From: Ramlibacter sp. WS9
GTDB taxonomy: Bacteria > Pseudomonadota > Gammaproteobacteria > Burkholderiales > Burkholderiaceae_C
Length of the DNA: 64,000 nucleotides
NCBI RefSeq assembly: GCF_003797765.1
Contig: NZ_RKMB01000017.1
Span: 1 to 64,000 of the forward strand
Reading direction: 5' to 3'
Shown: positions 1 to 8,451 of the stretch, in pieces
Layout: each line of letters begins with the position of its first letter
Numbering within the stretch: position 1 is the stretch's first letter
The notes under the pieces: generated by a model
What the model saw: only the letters and a program-made list of their open reading frames with translations
Databases searched by the model: none
What the model was told of the DNA's origin: nothing
Translations under genes and position numbers: made by a program

Positions 1-313
1 CCCGTACCCGCCCGATGTGCCCGGCCTGCAAGCCGTCCAGCGTTTCCTGCAGGCGCTGGCTCTCGCTGATGGCCAGGCGCGCGTGCTGCACGGCGGCGGA
101 GCCGACCTGCGTCGCTGTTACGCCTTTCGGGTGGCGCTCGAACAGCGTGGCGCCCATCTGCGACTCGATCTCCTGCAGCGCCTTGGTGACGGCGGGCTGC
201 GAAATCGCGAGCTGCTCCGCGGCCTTGCGCAGATTGCCGAGGTCATTCAGCGCCACGAGGATCTCGCAGTGGCGCAGCCGCATGAAGCGCAATCGGGGTG
301 GAACACCGGTCAT
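1..313 (-). CDS. LysR-family transcriptional regulator (N-terminal part, cut by window edge)
   Basis: The reverse strand reads from an ATG at 313 to the window edge and gives about 104 residues of a LysR N-terminal helix-turn-helix. The run around LRHCEILVALNDLGNLRKAA and then AISQPAVTKALQEIE is the LysR recognition-helix pattern, and ATLFERHPKGVTATQVG is the usual wing. The effector domain lies outside the window. It is divergent from the Bug protein gene at 413 with about 100 bp between, the normal arrangement for a LysR protein that controls the adjacent catabolic operon. The N-terminus resembles the GbpR subgroup linked to sugar uptake, which would suit the downstream genes; that assignment is inference. 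Confidence 0.85.
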   Translation of the reverse strand, partial: MTGVPPRLRFMRLRHCEILVALNDLGNLRKAAEQLAISQPAVTKALQEIESQMGATLFERHPKGVTATQVGSAAVQHARLAISESQRLQETLDGLQAGHIGRVR

Positions 314-412
314 GAAAGCGATTCTATTTGGTTATCAAGATTTTCCAATTATTCAGTGGATCGTTATTGCGTGGCTGCCTAAGCTTGCGTCCATAAACAG
401 GAGACAAGCAGT
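314..412. promoter_or_regulatory. Divergent LysR/Bug intergenic promoter region
   Basis: This is a noticeably AT-rich stretch (around 320-365) between divergent genes in an otherwise GC-rich region. It should hold both promoters and the LysR operator. A clear Shine-Dalgarno AGGAGA lies at 399-404, 8 bp before the ATG at 413. I could not fix a unique T-N11-A box. Confidence 0.4.
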
Positions 413-1369
413 ATGTTGTTCAAGTTCCTAGCCCTTGCGTTGGGTGTGTTCGCGGCCACCGCGCAGGCCCAGACCTATCCCAGCAAGCCCATCCGGATGC
501 TGGTGGGATCAGCGCCTGGCGGCGGGACCGATCTGATGGCGCGGGTTATCGGCGACAAGCTCGCCATCGACCTCAAGAACCCGGTGGTGGTGGAAAACCG
601 TCCTGGCGTTTCCAACACCCTGGCCGCCGACGTGGCCGCCAAATCGCCGGCCGACGGCCACACGCTGCTGATGGGCGTGGTCACGTCCCAGGCCATCGCG
701 CCGCATCTCTACAAGCTGAATTTCGACGTCAACAAGGACCTGGCGCCGATCGCGCTCGTATCCAACGTGCCGAACGTGCTCGTGGTCAACAACGCGGTGG
801 CGGCCAAGTCGGTGAAGGAACTGGTCGCGCTGGCCAAGGCACAGCCGGGCAAGCTGTCCTATGCCTCCTCGGGTTCGGGCAGCACGCAGCACATCGCAGG
901 CGAATCGTTCAAGCAATTGACGGGCACTTTCATCACGCACATCCCGTATCGCGGCTCCGGCCCGGCGCTGGTCGACCTGATCGGCGGCCAGACCCAGCTG
1001 AGTTTCGACACCATGCCTTCGGTCATCGGGCAGATCCAGGCCGGCAAGCTGCGCGCGCTGGCCGTCACGGGCTCCAAACGCTCGCCGCTGTTGCCCGACG
1101 TGCCGACGATGGCCGAGGCCGGGCTGCCGGCCCTGCAGGTTTCGGCCTGGTACGGCATCTATGCGCCGGCCGCGACGCCCAGGGCCATCCAGGAGCAGCT
1201 GCACAAGGAAGTCACGGCCATCCTGGCGATGCCCGACACCATCAAGAAGCTGGAAGCCGCCGGCGCCGAGCCGGGCCGCCTGAGCCAGGCGGCATTCGCC
1301 GAATTCCAGGCCAGCGAGTTCAAGCGCTACGGCAAGCTGATCAAAGACAACAACCTCAAGGTCGACTGA
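413..1369 (+). CDS. Bug-family (tripartite tricarboxylate transporter) substrate-binding protein
   Basis: A 318-residue periplasmic solute receptor. A signal peptide of about 19 residues ends in ATAQA, and the mature protein opens with the family's YPSKPIRMLVG strand, followed by APGGGTDLMARV, the family's Asp-containing ligand loop. HIPYRGSGPALVDLIGGQ and LPDVPTMAEAG are further Bug signatures. Such receptors bind carboxylates, often sugar acids or aromatic acids. No TctA/TctB membrane genes are nearby, so it is an orphan receptor, which is common in Burkholderiales. It is first in a sugar-acid operon; the PdxA-like gene follows within 20 bp. The ligand cannot be read from the sequence. Confidence 0.92.
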   Translation: MLFKFLALALGVFAATAQAQTYPSKPIRMLVGSAPGGGTDLMARVIGDKLAIDLKNPVVVENRPGVSNTLAADVAAKSPADGHTLLMGVVTSQAIAPHLYKLNFDVNKDLAPIALVSNVPNVLVVNNAVAAKSVKELVALAKAQPGKLSYASSGSGSTQHIAGESFKQLTGTFITHIPYRGSGPALVDLIGGQTQLSFDTMPSVIGQIQAGKLRALAVTGSKRSPLLPDVPTMAEAGLPALQVSAWYGIYAPAATPRAIQEQLHKEVTAILAMPDTIKKLEAAGAEPGRLSQAAFAEFQASEFKRYGKLIKDNNLKVD

Positions 1370-1386
1370 GCGTGAAGGAAACCGAC

Positions 1387-2430
1387 ATGAAACCGCGTAT
1401 TGCATTGCTGCTGGGCGACCCCGCCGGCATCGGCCCCGAGCTGGTGGCTCGCCTGCTGGCCGACGAAACGAACCGCCAGCGCGCAGACATCTTCCTGGTC
1501 GACGACCGTGACGAACTCGAGCACGGCATGAAGATCGCCGGCCTGCGATTCGACTACCTCACCGCGTCGTCGGCCGAACATGTTCGCTTCGAGGCAGGCG
1601 TGCCCGTACTGCTGCCGCTGCCGCGCCCCGCGGGGCTGGCGTTCAAGCGCTCGGTTGCGACGAAGGAAGGCGGCGCCCACACCCTGCGCACGCTGGCGGC
1701 CGCGATGGACCTCACGCGCAATGGCTTGGCCGACGCCGTCCTGTTCGCACCGCTGAACAAGACCTCGCTGCATCTGGCTGGCATGGACCACAACGACGAA
1801 CTGCACTGGTTCGCGCAGTACCTGGGCCACGAAGGCCCGTTCTGCGAATTCAACACGCTGGATGGACTGTGGACTTCGCGCGTTACCTCGCATGTGGCGA
1901 TCAAGGACGTGCCGAGCCTCATCACGCAAGCCGGCATCGTCGATGCGATCCGTCTGATCCACGACGGGCTGCAGCGCTTCGGCATTGCGACTCCACGAAT
2001 CGGTGTGTGCGGCCTCAACCCGCACAACGGCGACAACGGCAGCTTCGGCCGCGAAGAGATCGACCTGATCGCACCGGCAGTGCAGACCGCGCGTGCCGCT
2101 GGCCTGAATGCCGAAGGCCCGTTCCCGGCCGACACCATCTTCCTCAAGGTGCAGGGCGAGCCGCACCAGCGCCAGTACGACGCCATCGTCACCATGTACC
2201 ACGACCAGGGCCAGATAGCGATCAAGCTGATGGGCTTCTCGCGCGGCGTCACCGTGCAGGGCGGCCTGCCCATCCCCATCGTCACACCCGCCCACGGTAC
2301 CGCGTTCGACATCAGCCAGAAAGGCATCGCCAACGTCGGCGCGATGGCCCAGGCCTTCGACGTGGCCTGTCGCATGGGCATCCATCACCGGACGCGGCGC
2401 GAAGAGCGCCCCGCCACCCAACCCGCTTAA
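1387..2430 (+). CDS. PdxA/PdxA2-family 4-phospho-hydroxyacid dehydrogenase
   Basis: A 347-residue protein of the 4-hydroxythreonine-4-phosphate dehydrogenase family. GDPAGIGPEL at the N-terminus, TSHVAIKDV, LNPHNGDNGSFGREE, MYHDQGQ and TPAHGTAFDI carry the family's three metal-binding His residues and phosphate-binding loops. The operon context (sugar-acid genes, no other pdx genes) points to a PdxA2-type catabolic role on a phosphorylated four-carbon acid rather than vitamin B6 synthesis, but the kinase usually paired with PdxA2 (DUF1537) is not seen here. I chose the ATG at 1387 because AAGGAA lies 8 bp upstream; a GTG at 1372 is in frame but overlaps that ribosome site. Confidence 0.85.
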   Translation: MKPRIALLLGDPAGIGPELVARLLADETNRQRADIFLVDDRDELEHGMKIAGLRFDYLTASSAEHVRFEAGVPVLLPLPRPAGLAFKRSVATKEGGAHTLRTLAAAMDLTRNGLADAVLFAPLNKTSLHLAGMDHNDELHWFAQYLGHEGPFCEFNTLDGLWTSRVTSHVAIKDVPSLITQAGIVDAIRLIHDGLQRFGIATPRIGVCGLNPHNGDNGSFGREEIDLIAPAVQTARAAGLNAEGPFPADTIFLKVQGEPHQRQYDAIVTMYHDQGQIAIKLMGFSRGVTVQGGLPIPIVTPAHGTAFDISQKGIANVGAMAQAFDVACRMGIHHRTRREERPATQPA

Positions 2431-2445
2431 TCCAGGAGAAATGAA

Positions 2446-3621
2446 TTGAAGATCACCCAGGTCCGCGCCCGCGTATTCGAATGGAAGGGAACCGTCGTTC
2501 CCCCGCAGGCGCACTTCTGCACCAACGCCACCGACATCCTGTTCGAGCGCGGCGACGCCATGGGCTCGTTCCGCTTTCACGGCTGGCTGGTCGTCGAAGT
2601 CGAAACCGACACGGGCCTGGTCGGCCTGGGCAACTGCGCCCTGGCTCCGCGCGTGGCCAAGGAAATTGTCGACCAGTACCTCGCCCCCGTCGTCATTGGC
2701 GAGGACCCGTTCGACAACGAATACCTGTGGCAGAAGATGTACCGCCGCACGCATGCATGGGGCCGCAAGGGCATCGGCATGGCCGCGATCTCCGCGGTGG
2801 ACATCGCGCTGTGGGACCTGATGGGCAAGGCCGTCGGCAAGCCCGTGTTCAAGCTGCTGGGCGGGCGCACCAAGGAAAAGATCTGGTGCTACGCATCCAA
2901 GCTCTATAACAACGACAACCGCGACGCCTTCCTGGCCGAAGCCAAGGGCTACCTGGACCAGGGCTTCACCGCGATGAAGATGCGCTTCGGCTACGGCCCG
3001 AAGGACGGCCCCGCCGGCATGAAGAAGAACCTCGAGCAGGTCCGCCTGTTGCGCGAATTGGTGGGCGACGAGGTCGACATCATGCTGGAGTGCTACATGG
3101 GCTGGACACTGGAGTACGCCCGCCGCATGATCCCGCGCCTGGCGGAGTTCAATCCGCGCTGGCTGGAAGAGCCGGTGATCGCCGATGACATCGAAGGCTA
3201 CGCTGAGCTCAAGAAGATGAGCCCGTTCCCGATCTCTGGCGGCGAGCACGAGTTCACCAGCTACGGCTTCAAGGACCTGCTGGAGCGCAGGGCCGTGGAC
3301 GTGATCCAGTACGACACGAATCGCGTGGGCGGCATCACGGCCGCGCAGAAGGTCAACGCCATGGCCGAGGCCTACAGCGTGCCCGTGATCCCGCACGCCG
3401 GCCAGATGCACAACTACCACCTGACGATGGCCAGCACCGCGAGCCCGATGTCGGAGTTCTTCCCGGTGTTCGACGTCGAAGTCGGCAACGAGCTGTTCTA
3501 TTACATCTTCGAGGGCGAGCCGCAGCCGGACAACGGCTACCTGCAGCTCGACGACAACCTGCCGGGCCTGGGCCTCACGTTGTCGACCAAGCACCTCAAG
3601 AACTTCAACATCATCGAGTAA
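2446..3621 (+). CDS. Mandelate racemase/enolase-family sugar-acid dehydratase (L-rhamnonate dehydratase-like)
   Basis: A 391-residue enolase-superfamily enzyme that should remove water from an aldonic acid to give a 2-keto-3-deoxy acid. The C-terminal barrel shows the acidic metal ligands in [19 protein letters not shown] and [11 protein letters not shown], and the catalytic His region [19 protein letters not shown] is the expected second-strand base region. The length and the GEHE/HAGQ motifs fit the rhamnonate dehydratase group, though substrate calls in this superfamily are unsafe. The start is TTG at 2446 with AGGAG at 2434-2438. An ATG at 2441 is out of frame and terminates after two codons. 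It sits between the PdxA2-like and AraD1-like genes. Confidence 0.85.
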   Translation: MKITQVRARVFEWKGTVVPPQAHFCTNATDILFERGDAMGSFRFHGWLVVEVETDTGLVGLGNCALAPRVAKEIVDQYLAPVVIGEDPFDNEYLWQKMYRRTHAWGRKGIGMAAISAVDIALWDLMGKAVGKPVFKLLGGRTKEKIWCYASKLYNNDNRDAFLAEAKGYLDQGFTAMKMRFGYGPKDGPAGMKKNLEQVRLLRELVGDEVDIMLECYMGWTLEYARRMIPRLAEFNPRWLEEPVIADDIEGYAELKKMSPFPISGGEHEFTSYGFKDLLERRAVDVIQYDTNRVGGITAAQKVNAMAEAYSVPVIPHAGQMHNYHLTMASTASPMSEFFPVFDVEVGNELFYYIFEGEPQPDNGYLQLDDNLPGLGLTLSTKHLKNFNIIE

Positions 3622-3626
3622 TCCCG

Positions 3627-4622
3627 ATGCGACTCATTCAATTCGAAACGGCCAAGGGCCAGCGCCAGGTCGGCGTGGTGGAAGGCCTCAGCATCCTCGC
3701 GGTGAAGGGCGCGACCACCATGGTTGAACTCGCTACGCAGGCCATCGCCGAAAAGCGCAGCCTGGAGCAACAGGTCATGGCGCTGGGTACCGGCGCATCG
3801 CACGACTACGAAACCCTGCTGGCCGAGATGCGCGTGCTCGCACCGCTGGACCACGCGGACCCGGCCCACCTGCTGGTGTCTGGCACGGGCCTCACGCACC
3901 TGGGCAGCGCCGCCACGCGCGACAAGATGCACCAGAAGGCGGGCGTTGCGGAGGAAGAACTCACCGACTCCATGCGCATGTTCAAGTGGGGCGTCGAAGG
4001 CGGCCAGCCCGTGCGCGGCAAGGTGGGTGCCCAGCCGGAATGGTTCTACAAGGGCGACGGCGGCATCGTCGTGCGGCCGGGCCAGGCCTTTCCGGTGCCC
4101 GAGTTCGCGCAGGACGCGGGGGAAGAGCCGGAGATCGCAGGGCTTTACCTGGTGGGCCCCGACGGCACGCCGCATCGCCTTGGCTTCGCGGTGGGCAACG
4201 AGTTCTCCGACCACGTGATGGAGCGCCGCAACTACCTGTACCTGGCGCATTCGAAGCTGCGCTACTGCAGCTTCGGGCCCGAGCTGCGCACCGGGCCGCT
4301 ACCGGTGCACCTGTCGGGCATCAGCCGCATCCGCCGCAACGGCCGCGTGATCTGGGAGAAGGAGTTCCTCTCCGGCGAAAAGAACATGTGCCACACGCTG
4401 GAGAACCTGGAGTTCCACCACTTCAAGTACGCGCAGTTCCTGCGGCCCGGCGACGCGCACGTGCATTTCTTCGGCACGGCCACGCTGTCTTTCGCCGACG
4501 GATTGGCGACGCAAGCCGGCGACGCGTTCGAGATCAGCGTGCCGGAGTTCGGCGCCACCCTCGTCAACGGAATCGAGTACCGAGAGAAGCCCCTGCCGCC
4601 CGGCGGCGTCGCATCCCTCTGA
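3627..4622 (+). CDS. AraD1/GguC-family protein (fumarylacetoacetase-like fold)
   Basis: A 331-residue protein matching the AraD1/GguC family, which has a fumarylacetoacetase C-terminal-like domain and acts in non-phosphorylative sugar-acid pathways; L-2-keto-3-deoxyarabonate dehydratase is the named activity. Recognisable segments are LLVSGTGLTHLGSAATRDKMH, EPEIAGLYLVGPDG with the paired acidic residues, and VGNEFSDHVMERRNYLYLAHSKLR. It starts 5 bp after the dehydratase stop, so the two probably act in sequence: acid to 2-keto-3-deoxy acid, then further dehydration or cleavage. The ketoglutarate-semialdehyde-type dehydrogenase at 9396 fits as a later step. The family call is firm; the exact substrate is inferred. 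Confidence 0.82.
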   Translation: MRLIQFETAKGQRQVGVVEGLSILAVKGATTMVELATQAIAEKRSLEQQVMALGTGASHDYETLLAEMRVLAPLDHADPAHLLVSGTGLTHLGSAATRDKMHQKAGVAEEELTDSMRMFKWGVEGGQPVRGKVGAQPEWFYKGDGGIVVRPGQAFPVPEFAQDAGEEPEIAGLYLVGPDGTPHRLGFAVGNEFSDHVMERRNYLYLAHSKLRYCSFGPELRTGPLPVHLSGISRIRRNGRVIWEKEFLSGEKNMCHTLENLEFHHFKYAQFLRPGDAHVHFFGTATLSFADGLATQAGDAFEISVPEFGATLVNGIEYREKPLPPGGVASL

Positions 4623-4653
4623 ATCACACAACACGACATTGGAGACAGACAAC

Positions 4654-5637
4654 ATGAAGACACGTACCCTGTTCAAGCTGGCACTGGTCGCCGTTCTTGC
4701 CTGCGGCGGTCTGACGGCCCAGGCCCAGGCGACGAAAATCCGCTTTGCCCATGCCGGCCCCGAAACCGCGTCGCAGCACGTGGCCGCGCTGGAGTTCGCG
4801 CGCCTGGTCAAGGAGCGCAGCAAGGGCCAGCTGGAAGTGCAGGTCTACCCCAGCAGCCAGCTGGGCAACGACTCCACCACGCTGGGCGCGGTGCGCGGCG
4901 GCACCATCGACATGATGATGGCGGGCAGCGGCAACTTCTCGGGGCTGGTCTCCAAGTACGAGGTGCTGGACATCCCGTTCCTGTTCCGCAGCCCGGCGCA
5001 TGCGTACAGCACCGTCGACGGTGACATCGGCCAGGGCCTGACGAAAGAGCTGGAGACGCACGGGCTGAAGCAGCTGGCGTTCTGGGAAGTGGGTTTTCGC
5101 TCCATCACCACCAAGAACCGGCCGGTGCGCACGCCCGACGACGTCAAGGGGCTGAAGATCCGCACCATGCCCAACCCGATCCACATCCAGGCGTGGAAGC
5201 TGCTCGGCAGCAACCCGCTGCCCATGCCGCTGGGTGAGTTGTACCAGGCGCTGGAGTCGGGTGCCGTGGACGCGCAGGAACATCCGGTCGACATCACCTA
5301 CGCCGCCAAGTTCTACGAGGTGCAGAAGTACCTGACGATGACGCGGCATGCGTTCACGGCGATGCCGGTGGTGTTCAGCAAGCAGAAGTTCGATGCGCTC
5401 AAGCCCGAACTGCAGAAGGTGCTGCTGGAAAGCGCCAACGACGCCAAGCTGTTCCAGCGCGCGTCGAACCAGCGCAACGAGGCCGGCATCATCGCCGACC
5501 TGCGCAAGAACGGCATGACCGTGCTGGAGACCTACGACGCCACGCCGTTCAAGGCGATTGTCGGTGACACGGTGCGCAAGGCGTACGTCACCAAGAACGG
5601 GCCCGAGCTGCTGGCGGCAGTCGACGCCGTCAAGTAA
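4654..5637 (+). CDS. dctP: TRAP transporter periplasmic substrate-binding protein (DctP)
   Basis: A 327-residue periplasmic receptor of the DctP family, with a signal peptide ending around LTAQAQA. ATKIRFAHAGPETASQH is the family's first strand, LEVQVYPSSQLGN and DIPFLFRSPAHA are typical, and GLKIRTMPNPIHIQAWKLLG carries the conserved Arg that pairs with a carboxylate ligand. ALESGAVDAQEHP is the usual hinge helix. The ATG at 4654 is preferred because GGAG lies at 4641-4644; an in-frame TTG at 4639 would lie upstream of that site. It is followed by DctQ and DctM genes, forming a complete TRAP system that probably takes up a sugar acid. Confidence 0.92.
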   Translation: MKTRTLFKLALVAVLACGGLTAQAQATKIRFAHAGPETASQHVAALEFARLVKERSKGQLEVQVYPSSQLGNDSTTLGAVRGGTIDMMMAGSGNFSGLVSKYEVLDIPFLFRSPAHAYSTVDGDIGQGLTKELETHGLKQLAFWEVGFRSITTKNRPVRTPDDVKGLKIRTMPNPIHIQAWKLLGSNPLPMPLGELYQALESGAVDAQEHPVDITYAAKFYEVQKYLTMTRHAFTAMPVVFSKQKFDALKPELQKVLLESANDAKLFQRASNQRNEAGIIADLRKNGMTVLETYDATPFKAIVGDTVRKAYVTKNGPELLAAVDAVK

Positions 5638-5677
5638 TCAGAAAAACAAGAACAGCACACCGCTGTCGGAGACAACC

Positions 5678-6181
5678 ATGAAGTTCAACCTGCTCACGCG
5701 AGGCGTGGAGTGGCTGCTCATCGCCTTGCTCGCCACCATGGTGGTGCTGGTGTTCGGCAACGTCGTGCTGCGCTACGCGTTCAACTCAAGCATCGTGTTT
5801 TCAGAGGAAGTGTCGCGCTTCGTCTTCATGTGGCTCACCCTCATCGGTGCGCTGGTGGTGATGAAGGACAAAGCCCATCTGGGCATGTCGAGCGTCGTCG
5901 ACCGGCTGGGCGAGACCGGCCAGCGTGTCTGCCGCTTTGCCTCCGACTCGCTGGTCTTCGCCTGCTGTGTCCTGCTCGCCCACGGCACCTGGAAGCAGGT
6001 CGTCATCGGCATGGACAATCGCGCGCCCGTCACCGACGTGCCCCTGGGCCTGGTCTACCTGTGCCTGCTGATCAGCAGTGCCGGCATGGCCATGCTGGTC
6101 GCGCATTCGATGTGGCGGCAATTGGCGGGGCGCATGACGCGCGAAGAGCTGGTGCCGAACGCGGCCGCGGCTGTCGAATGA
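5678..6181 (+). CDS. dctQ: TRAP transporter small permease (DctQ)
   Basis: A 167-residue membrane protein with four predicted hydrophobic helices (roughly residues 10-32, 45-65, 85-105 and 125-148). SEEVSRFVFMWLTLIGALVV is the DctQ signature between the first helices. The ATG at 5678 follows GGAGACAACC. It lies between the receptor and the large permease, the standard DctPQM order, and is essential for assembly of the Na+-coupled transporter. Confidence 0.92.
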   Translation: MKFNLLTRGVEWLLIALLATMVVLVFGNVVLRYAFNSSIVFSEEVSRFVFMWLTLIGALVVMKDKAHLGMSSVVDRLGETGQRVCRFASDSLVFACCVLLAHGTWKQVVIGMDNRAPVTDVPLGLVYLCLLISSAGMAMLVAHSMWRQLAGRMTREELVPNAAAAVE

Positions 6182-6197
6182 TCGGGGGAGCGCTTTC

Positions 6198-7475
6198 ATG
6201 ACCATCTCCGTCTTCCTCTTCTCGCTGCTGGGCGCCATGGCGCTGGGCATGCCCATCGCCTTCGCGCTGCTGGCCTGCGGCGTGGCCCTGATGGTGCATC
6301 TCAACACCTTCGACACGCAGATCCTCGCGCAGAACCTGCTCGAGGGCGTCAACAACTACCCGCTGATGGCCGTGCCATTCTTCATGCTGGCGGGTGAACT
6401 GATGAATGCCGGCGGTCTCTCGCGCCGCATCGTCACCGTGGCCGAAGCCCTGGTGGGGCATGTGCGCGGCGGCCTGGGCTACGTGGCCATCCTGGCCTGC
6501 GTGATCGTCGCCAGCATCTCGGGCTCGGCCGTGGCCGATACGGCCGCCGTCGCGGCGCTGCTGATCCCCATGATGCGCACTGCCGGCTACGACGTGCCGC
6601 GCTCGGCCGGATTGATCGCCGCCGGCGGCATCATCGCGCCCATCATCCCGCCCTCGATCGCATTCGTGGTGTTCGGTGTGGCGGCGCAGGTGTCGATCAC
6701 CAAGCTGTTCCTGGCCGGCATCTTCCCGGGCCTGATGATGGCGGTGGCGCTGGCGTTTACCTGGTGGATCTGCGCCAAGAAGCAGCCGCTCGCACCCGGC
6801 GCGAAGTTCGATTTCGGCAAGCTCCGCAGCGCGCTGGTGGACGGTGTGTGGGCGCTGGCCCTGCCCGGCGTGATCATCGGCGGCATGAAGGTCGGCGTGT
6901 TCACGCCGACGGAAGCCGCGGTGGTTGCCGTCGTCTATGCATTGCTGGTCGGCCGCTTCGTCTACGGCGAGCTCAAGTGGCACGCGCTGCCGGAGTTGAT
7001 GGTCACCTCCGCAAAGACCTCGGCGACCGTCATGTTCCTGGTGGCCTGCGCGCTGGTGTCGGCCTGGTTGATCACCATCGCAGATATCCCGGCGCAGGCC
7101 ACCGCGCTCCTGGAGCCCTTCATGGGCAACAAGATCGCCTTGATGTTCGTCATCATGATCCTGGTGATCCTGGTCGGCACCGCGCTGGACCTGATGCCCA
7201 CGGTGCTGATCCTCACGCCGATCCTGATGCCGGTGATCAAGCAGGCCGGCATCGACCCGATCTACTTCGGCGTGATGTTCATCATGAACAACGCGATCGG
7301 GCTGCTCACTCCGCCGGTGGGCACGGTGCTCAACGTCGTCGCCGGCGTCGGCAAGGTCAGCCTGGACTCGGTGATCAAGGGTGTCTGGCCGTTCCTGCTG
7401 GCGCAGACCACGCTGATGTTCCTGTTCGTCCTGTTTCCCCAATTGGTGATGGTCCCAGCCGGCTGGTTCCGTTAA
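6198..7475 (+). CDS. dctM: TRAP transporter large permease (DctM)
   Basis: A 425-residue, about twelve-helix membrane protein of the DctM family. SISGSAVADTAAVAALLIPMM and AAGGIIAPIIPPSIAFVVFG are the first conserved re-entrant region, and MNNAIGLLTPPVGTVLNVV is the second; both contribute to the transport and sodium sites. The ATG at 6198 is 17 bp after the dctQ stop, with GGGGGAG at 6184-6190. It completes the TRAP system. The length is normal for the family. Confidence 0.95.
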   Translation: MTISVFLFSLLGAMALGMPIAFALLACGVALMVHLNTFDTQILAQNLLEGVNNYPLMAVPFFMLAGELMNAGGLSRRIVTVAEALVGHVRGGLGYVAILACVIVASISGSAVADTAAVAALLIPMMRTAGYDVPRSAGLIAAGGIIAPIIPPSIAFVVFGVAAQVSITKLFLAGIFPGLMMAVALAFTWWICAKKQPLAPGAKFDFGKLRSALVDGVWALALPGVIIGGMKVGVFTPTEAAVVAVVYALLVGRFVYGELKWHALPELMVTSAKTSATVMFLVACALVSAWLITIADIPAQATALLEPFMGNKIALMFVIMILVILVGTALDLMPTVLILTPILMPVIKQAGIDPIYFGVMFIMNNAIGLLTPPVGTVLNVVAGVGKVSLDSVIKGVWPFLLAQTTLMFLFVLFPQLVMVPAGWFR

Positions 7476-7487
7476 AGCATTCCAGCC

Positions 7488-8450
7488 ATGAATTCCATGA
7501 CCGACCCCACATCCCGCGAAACCTTGTTGCTGGTGCAGAAATGCGCCCATACCTTCAGCTTCTACGATTTGGCCACCGGCCAGCCGGAAAAACACATCGT
7601 GCTGCCGAATTTTCCGCACGAGTTCACCGTCGATCCGGTGCGCAAGCTCGCCTACGTCGGCCACTACGGCATCGAGACGGCCAACCACCTCGGTGACATG
7701 GGCGGCCACTCCGTCTTCGTCATCGACCTCGAAGCGCGCGAGCACGTGGACACGCTCAACCTCTGGCCCTTCTACCGGCCCCACGGCCTGCACGTGGACG
7801 GGCAGGGCCGCCTGTTCGTGATGTCCGAGGCGCACAACACGCTGCTGCGCTTCTCCGACCCGCTGGCCCGCCAGGTGCCGGACCTCGCCGTGGCGAGCGG
7901 CGGCCACAAGACCCACTTGTTCGCGTTGACGCGGGACGCGGAAACCGCTTACGCATTGAACCTGCTGTCGAACACCGTCACCAAGATCAAGCCCAACGAC
8001 CCGGCGTTCCAGCCCGTCGCCGTGGTCCCCGGGCCTACGCCCGAGGGCAACGTGCTGTCGTCGGACGAGTCGTTGCTCTACGTGGCCAACCGCGGCGACG
8101 ACACCATTGTGGCGATCGACACCGCGACCATGAAGGTGGTGGCCGGCGGCAAGACCCGGCGCGACCCGAATCGCGTCTATCGCACGACGGACAGCGAAGG
8201 CCGCGACCGGCTCCTGGCCACCAACTCGGGCGAGCAGAGCCTGTCGGTGTTCGACACCAACCTGAAGGAGCGGCGCTGCGTGGAACTGCCGGCCAATCCG
8301 CTGGCCCTGTCGTTCCACCCGACCGAGCGCGCGGCCTTCATCTCATTCCAGGACGAGAAAGTGCGGCGGCTGAACCTGGACACCTTCGAGTTCGAGCAGC
8401 AGATCGCCACGCTGCGCGAGCCCGATTCGTCCTACGCCTGGATCCAGTGA
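7488..8450 (+). CDS. YncE-like beta-propeller protein (paralogue 1)
   Basis: A 320-residue protein with repeated blades of the YncE/cytochrome d1-like propeller type, for example LAYVGHYGIETANH, GRLFVMSEAHNTLLRF, TAYALNLLSNTVTKI, LLYVANRGDDTIVAIDT and RLLATNSGEQSLSVFDT. No signal peptide is visible, so it is probably cytoplasmic. It is closely related to the gene at 11755 across the whole length (both contain LPxFPHEF, YVGHYG and SHLFALTRD-like runs). Placement beside an amidohydrolase lactonase and an SMP-30 lactonase suggests a role in sugar-lactone handling, possibly lactonase or epimerase-like, but no catalytic residues are known to me for it. An ATG at 7497 is an alternative start. Confidence 0.75.
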   Translation: MNSMTDPTSRETLLLVQKCAHTFSFYDLATGQPEKHIVLPNFPHEFTVDPVRKLAYVGHYGIETANHLGDMGGHSVFVIDLEAREHVDTLNLWPFYRPHGLHVDGQGRLFVMSEAHNTLLRFSDPLARQVPDLAVASGGHKTHLFALTRDAETAYALNLLSNTVTKIKPNDPAFQPVAVVPGPTPEGNVLSSDESLLYVANRGDDTIVAIDTATMKVVAGGKTRRDPNRVYRTTDSEGRDRLLATNSGEQSLSVFDTNLKERRCVELPANPLALSFHPTERAAFISFQDEKVRRLNLDTFEFEQQIATLREPDSSYAWIQ

Positions 8451-8451
8451 C

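Noticed and set aside
1327-3594. A 755-codon open frame on the minus strand
   Set aside because: It lies opposite the PdxA2-like and dehydratase genes, is rich in His/Arg/Val/Gln as expected of a GC-rich antisense frame, and has no domain motif.
6072-8318. A 748-codon open frame on the minus strand
   Set aside because: Antisense to the TRAP permease and propeller genes, His/Asp/Arg/Gln-rich low-complexity composition, no motif; a high-GC shadow.
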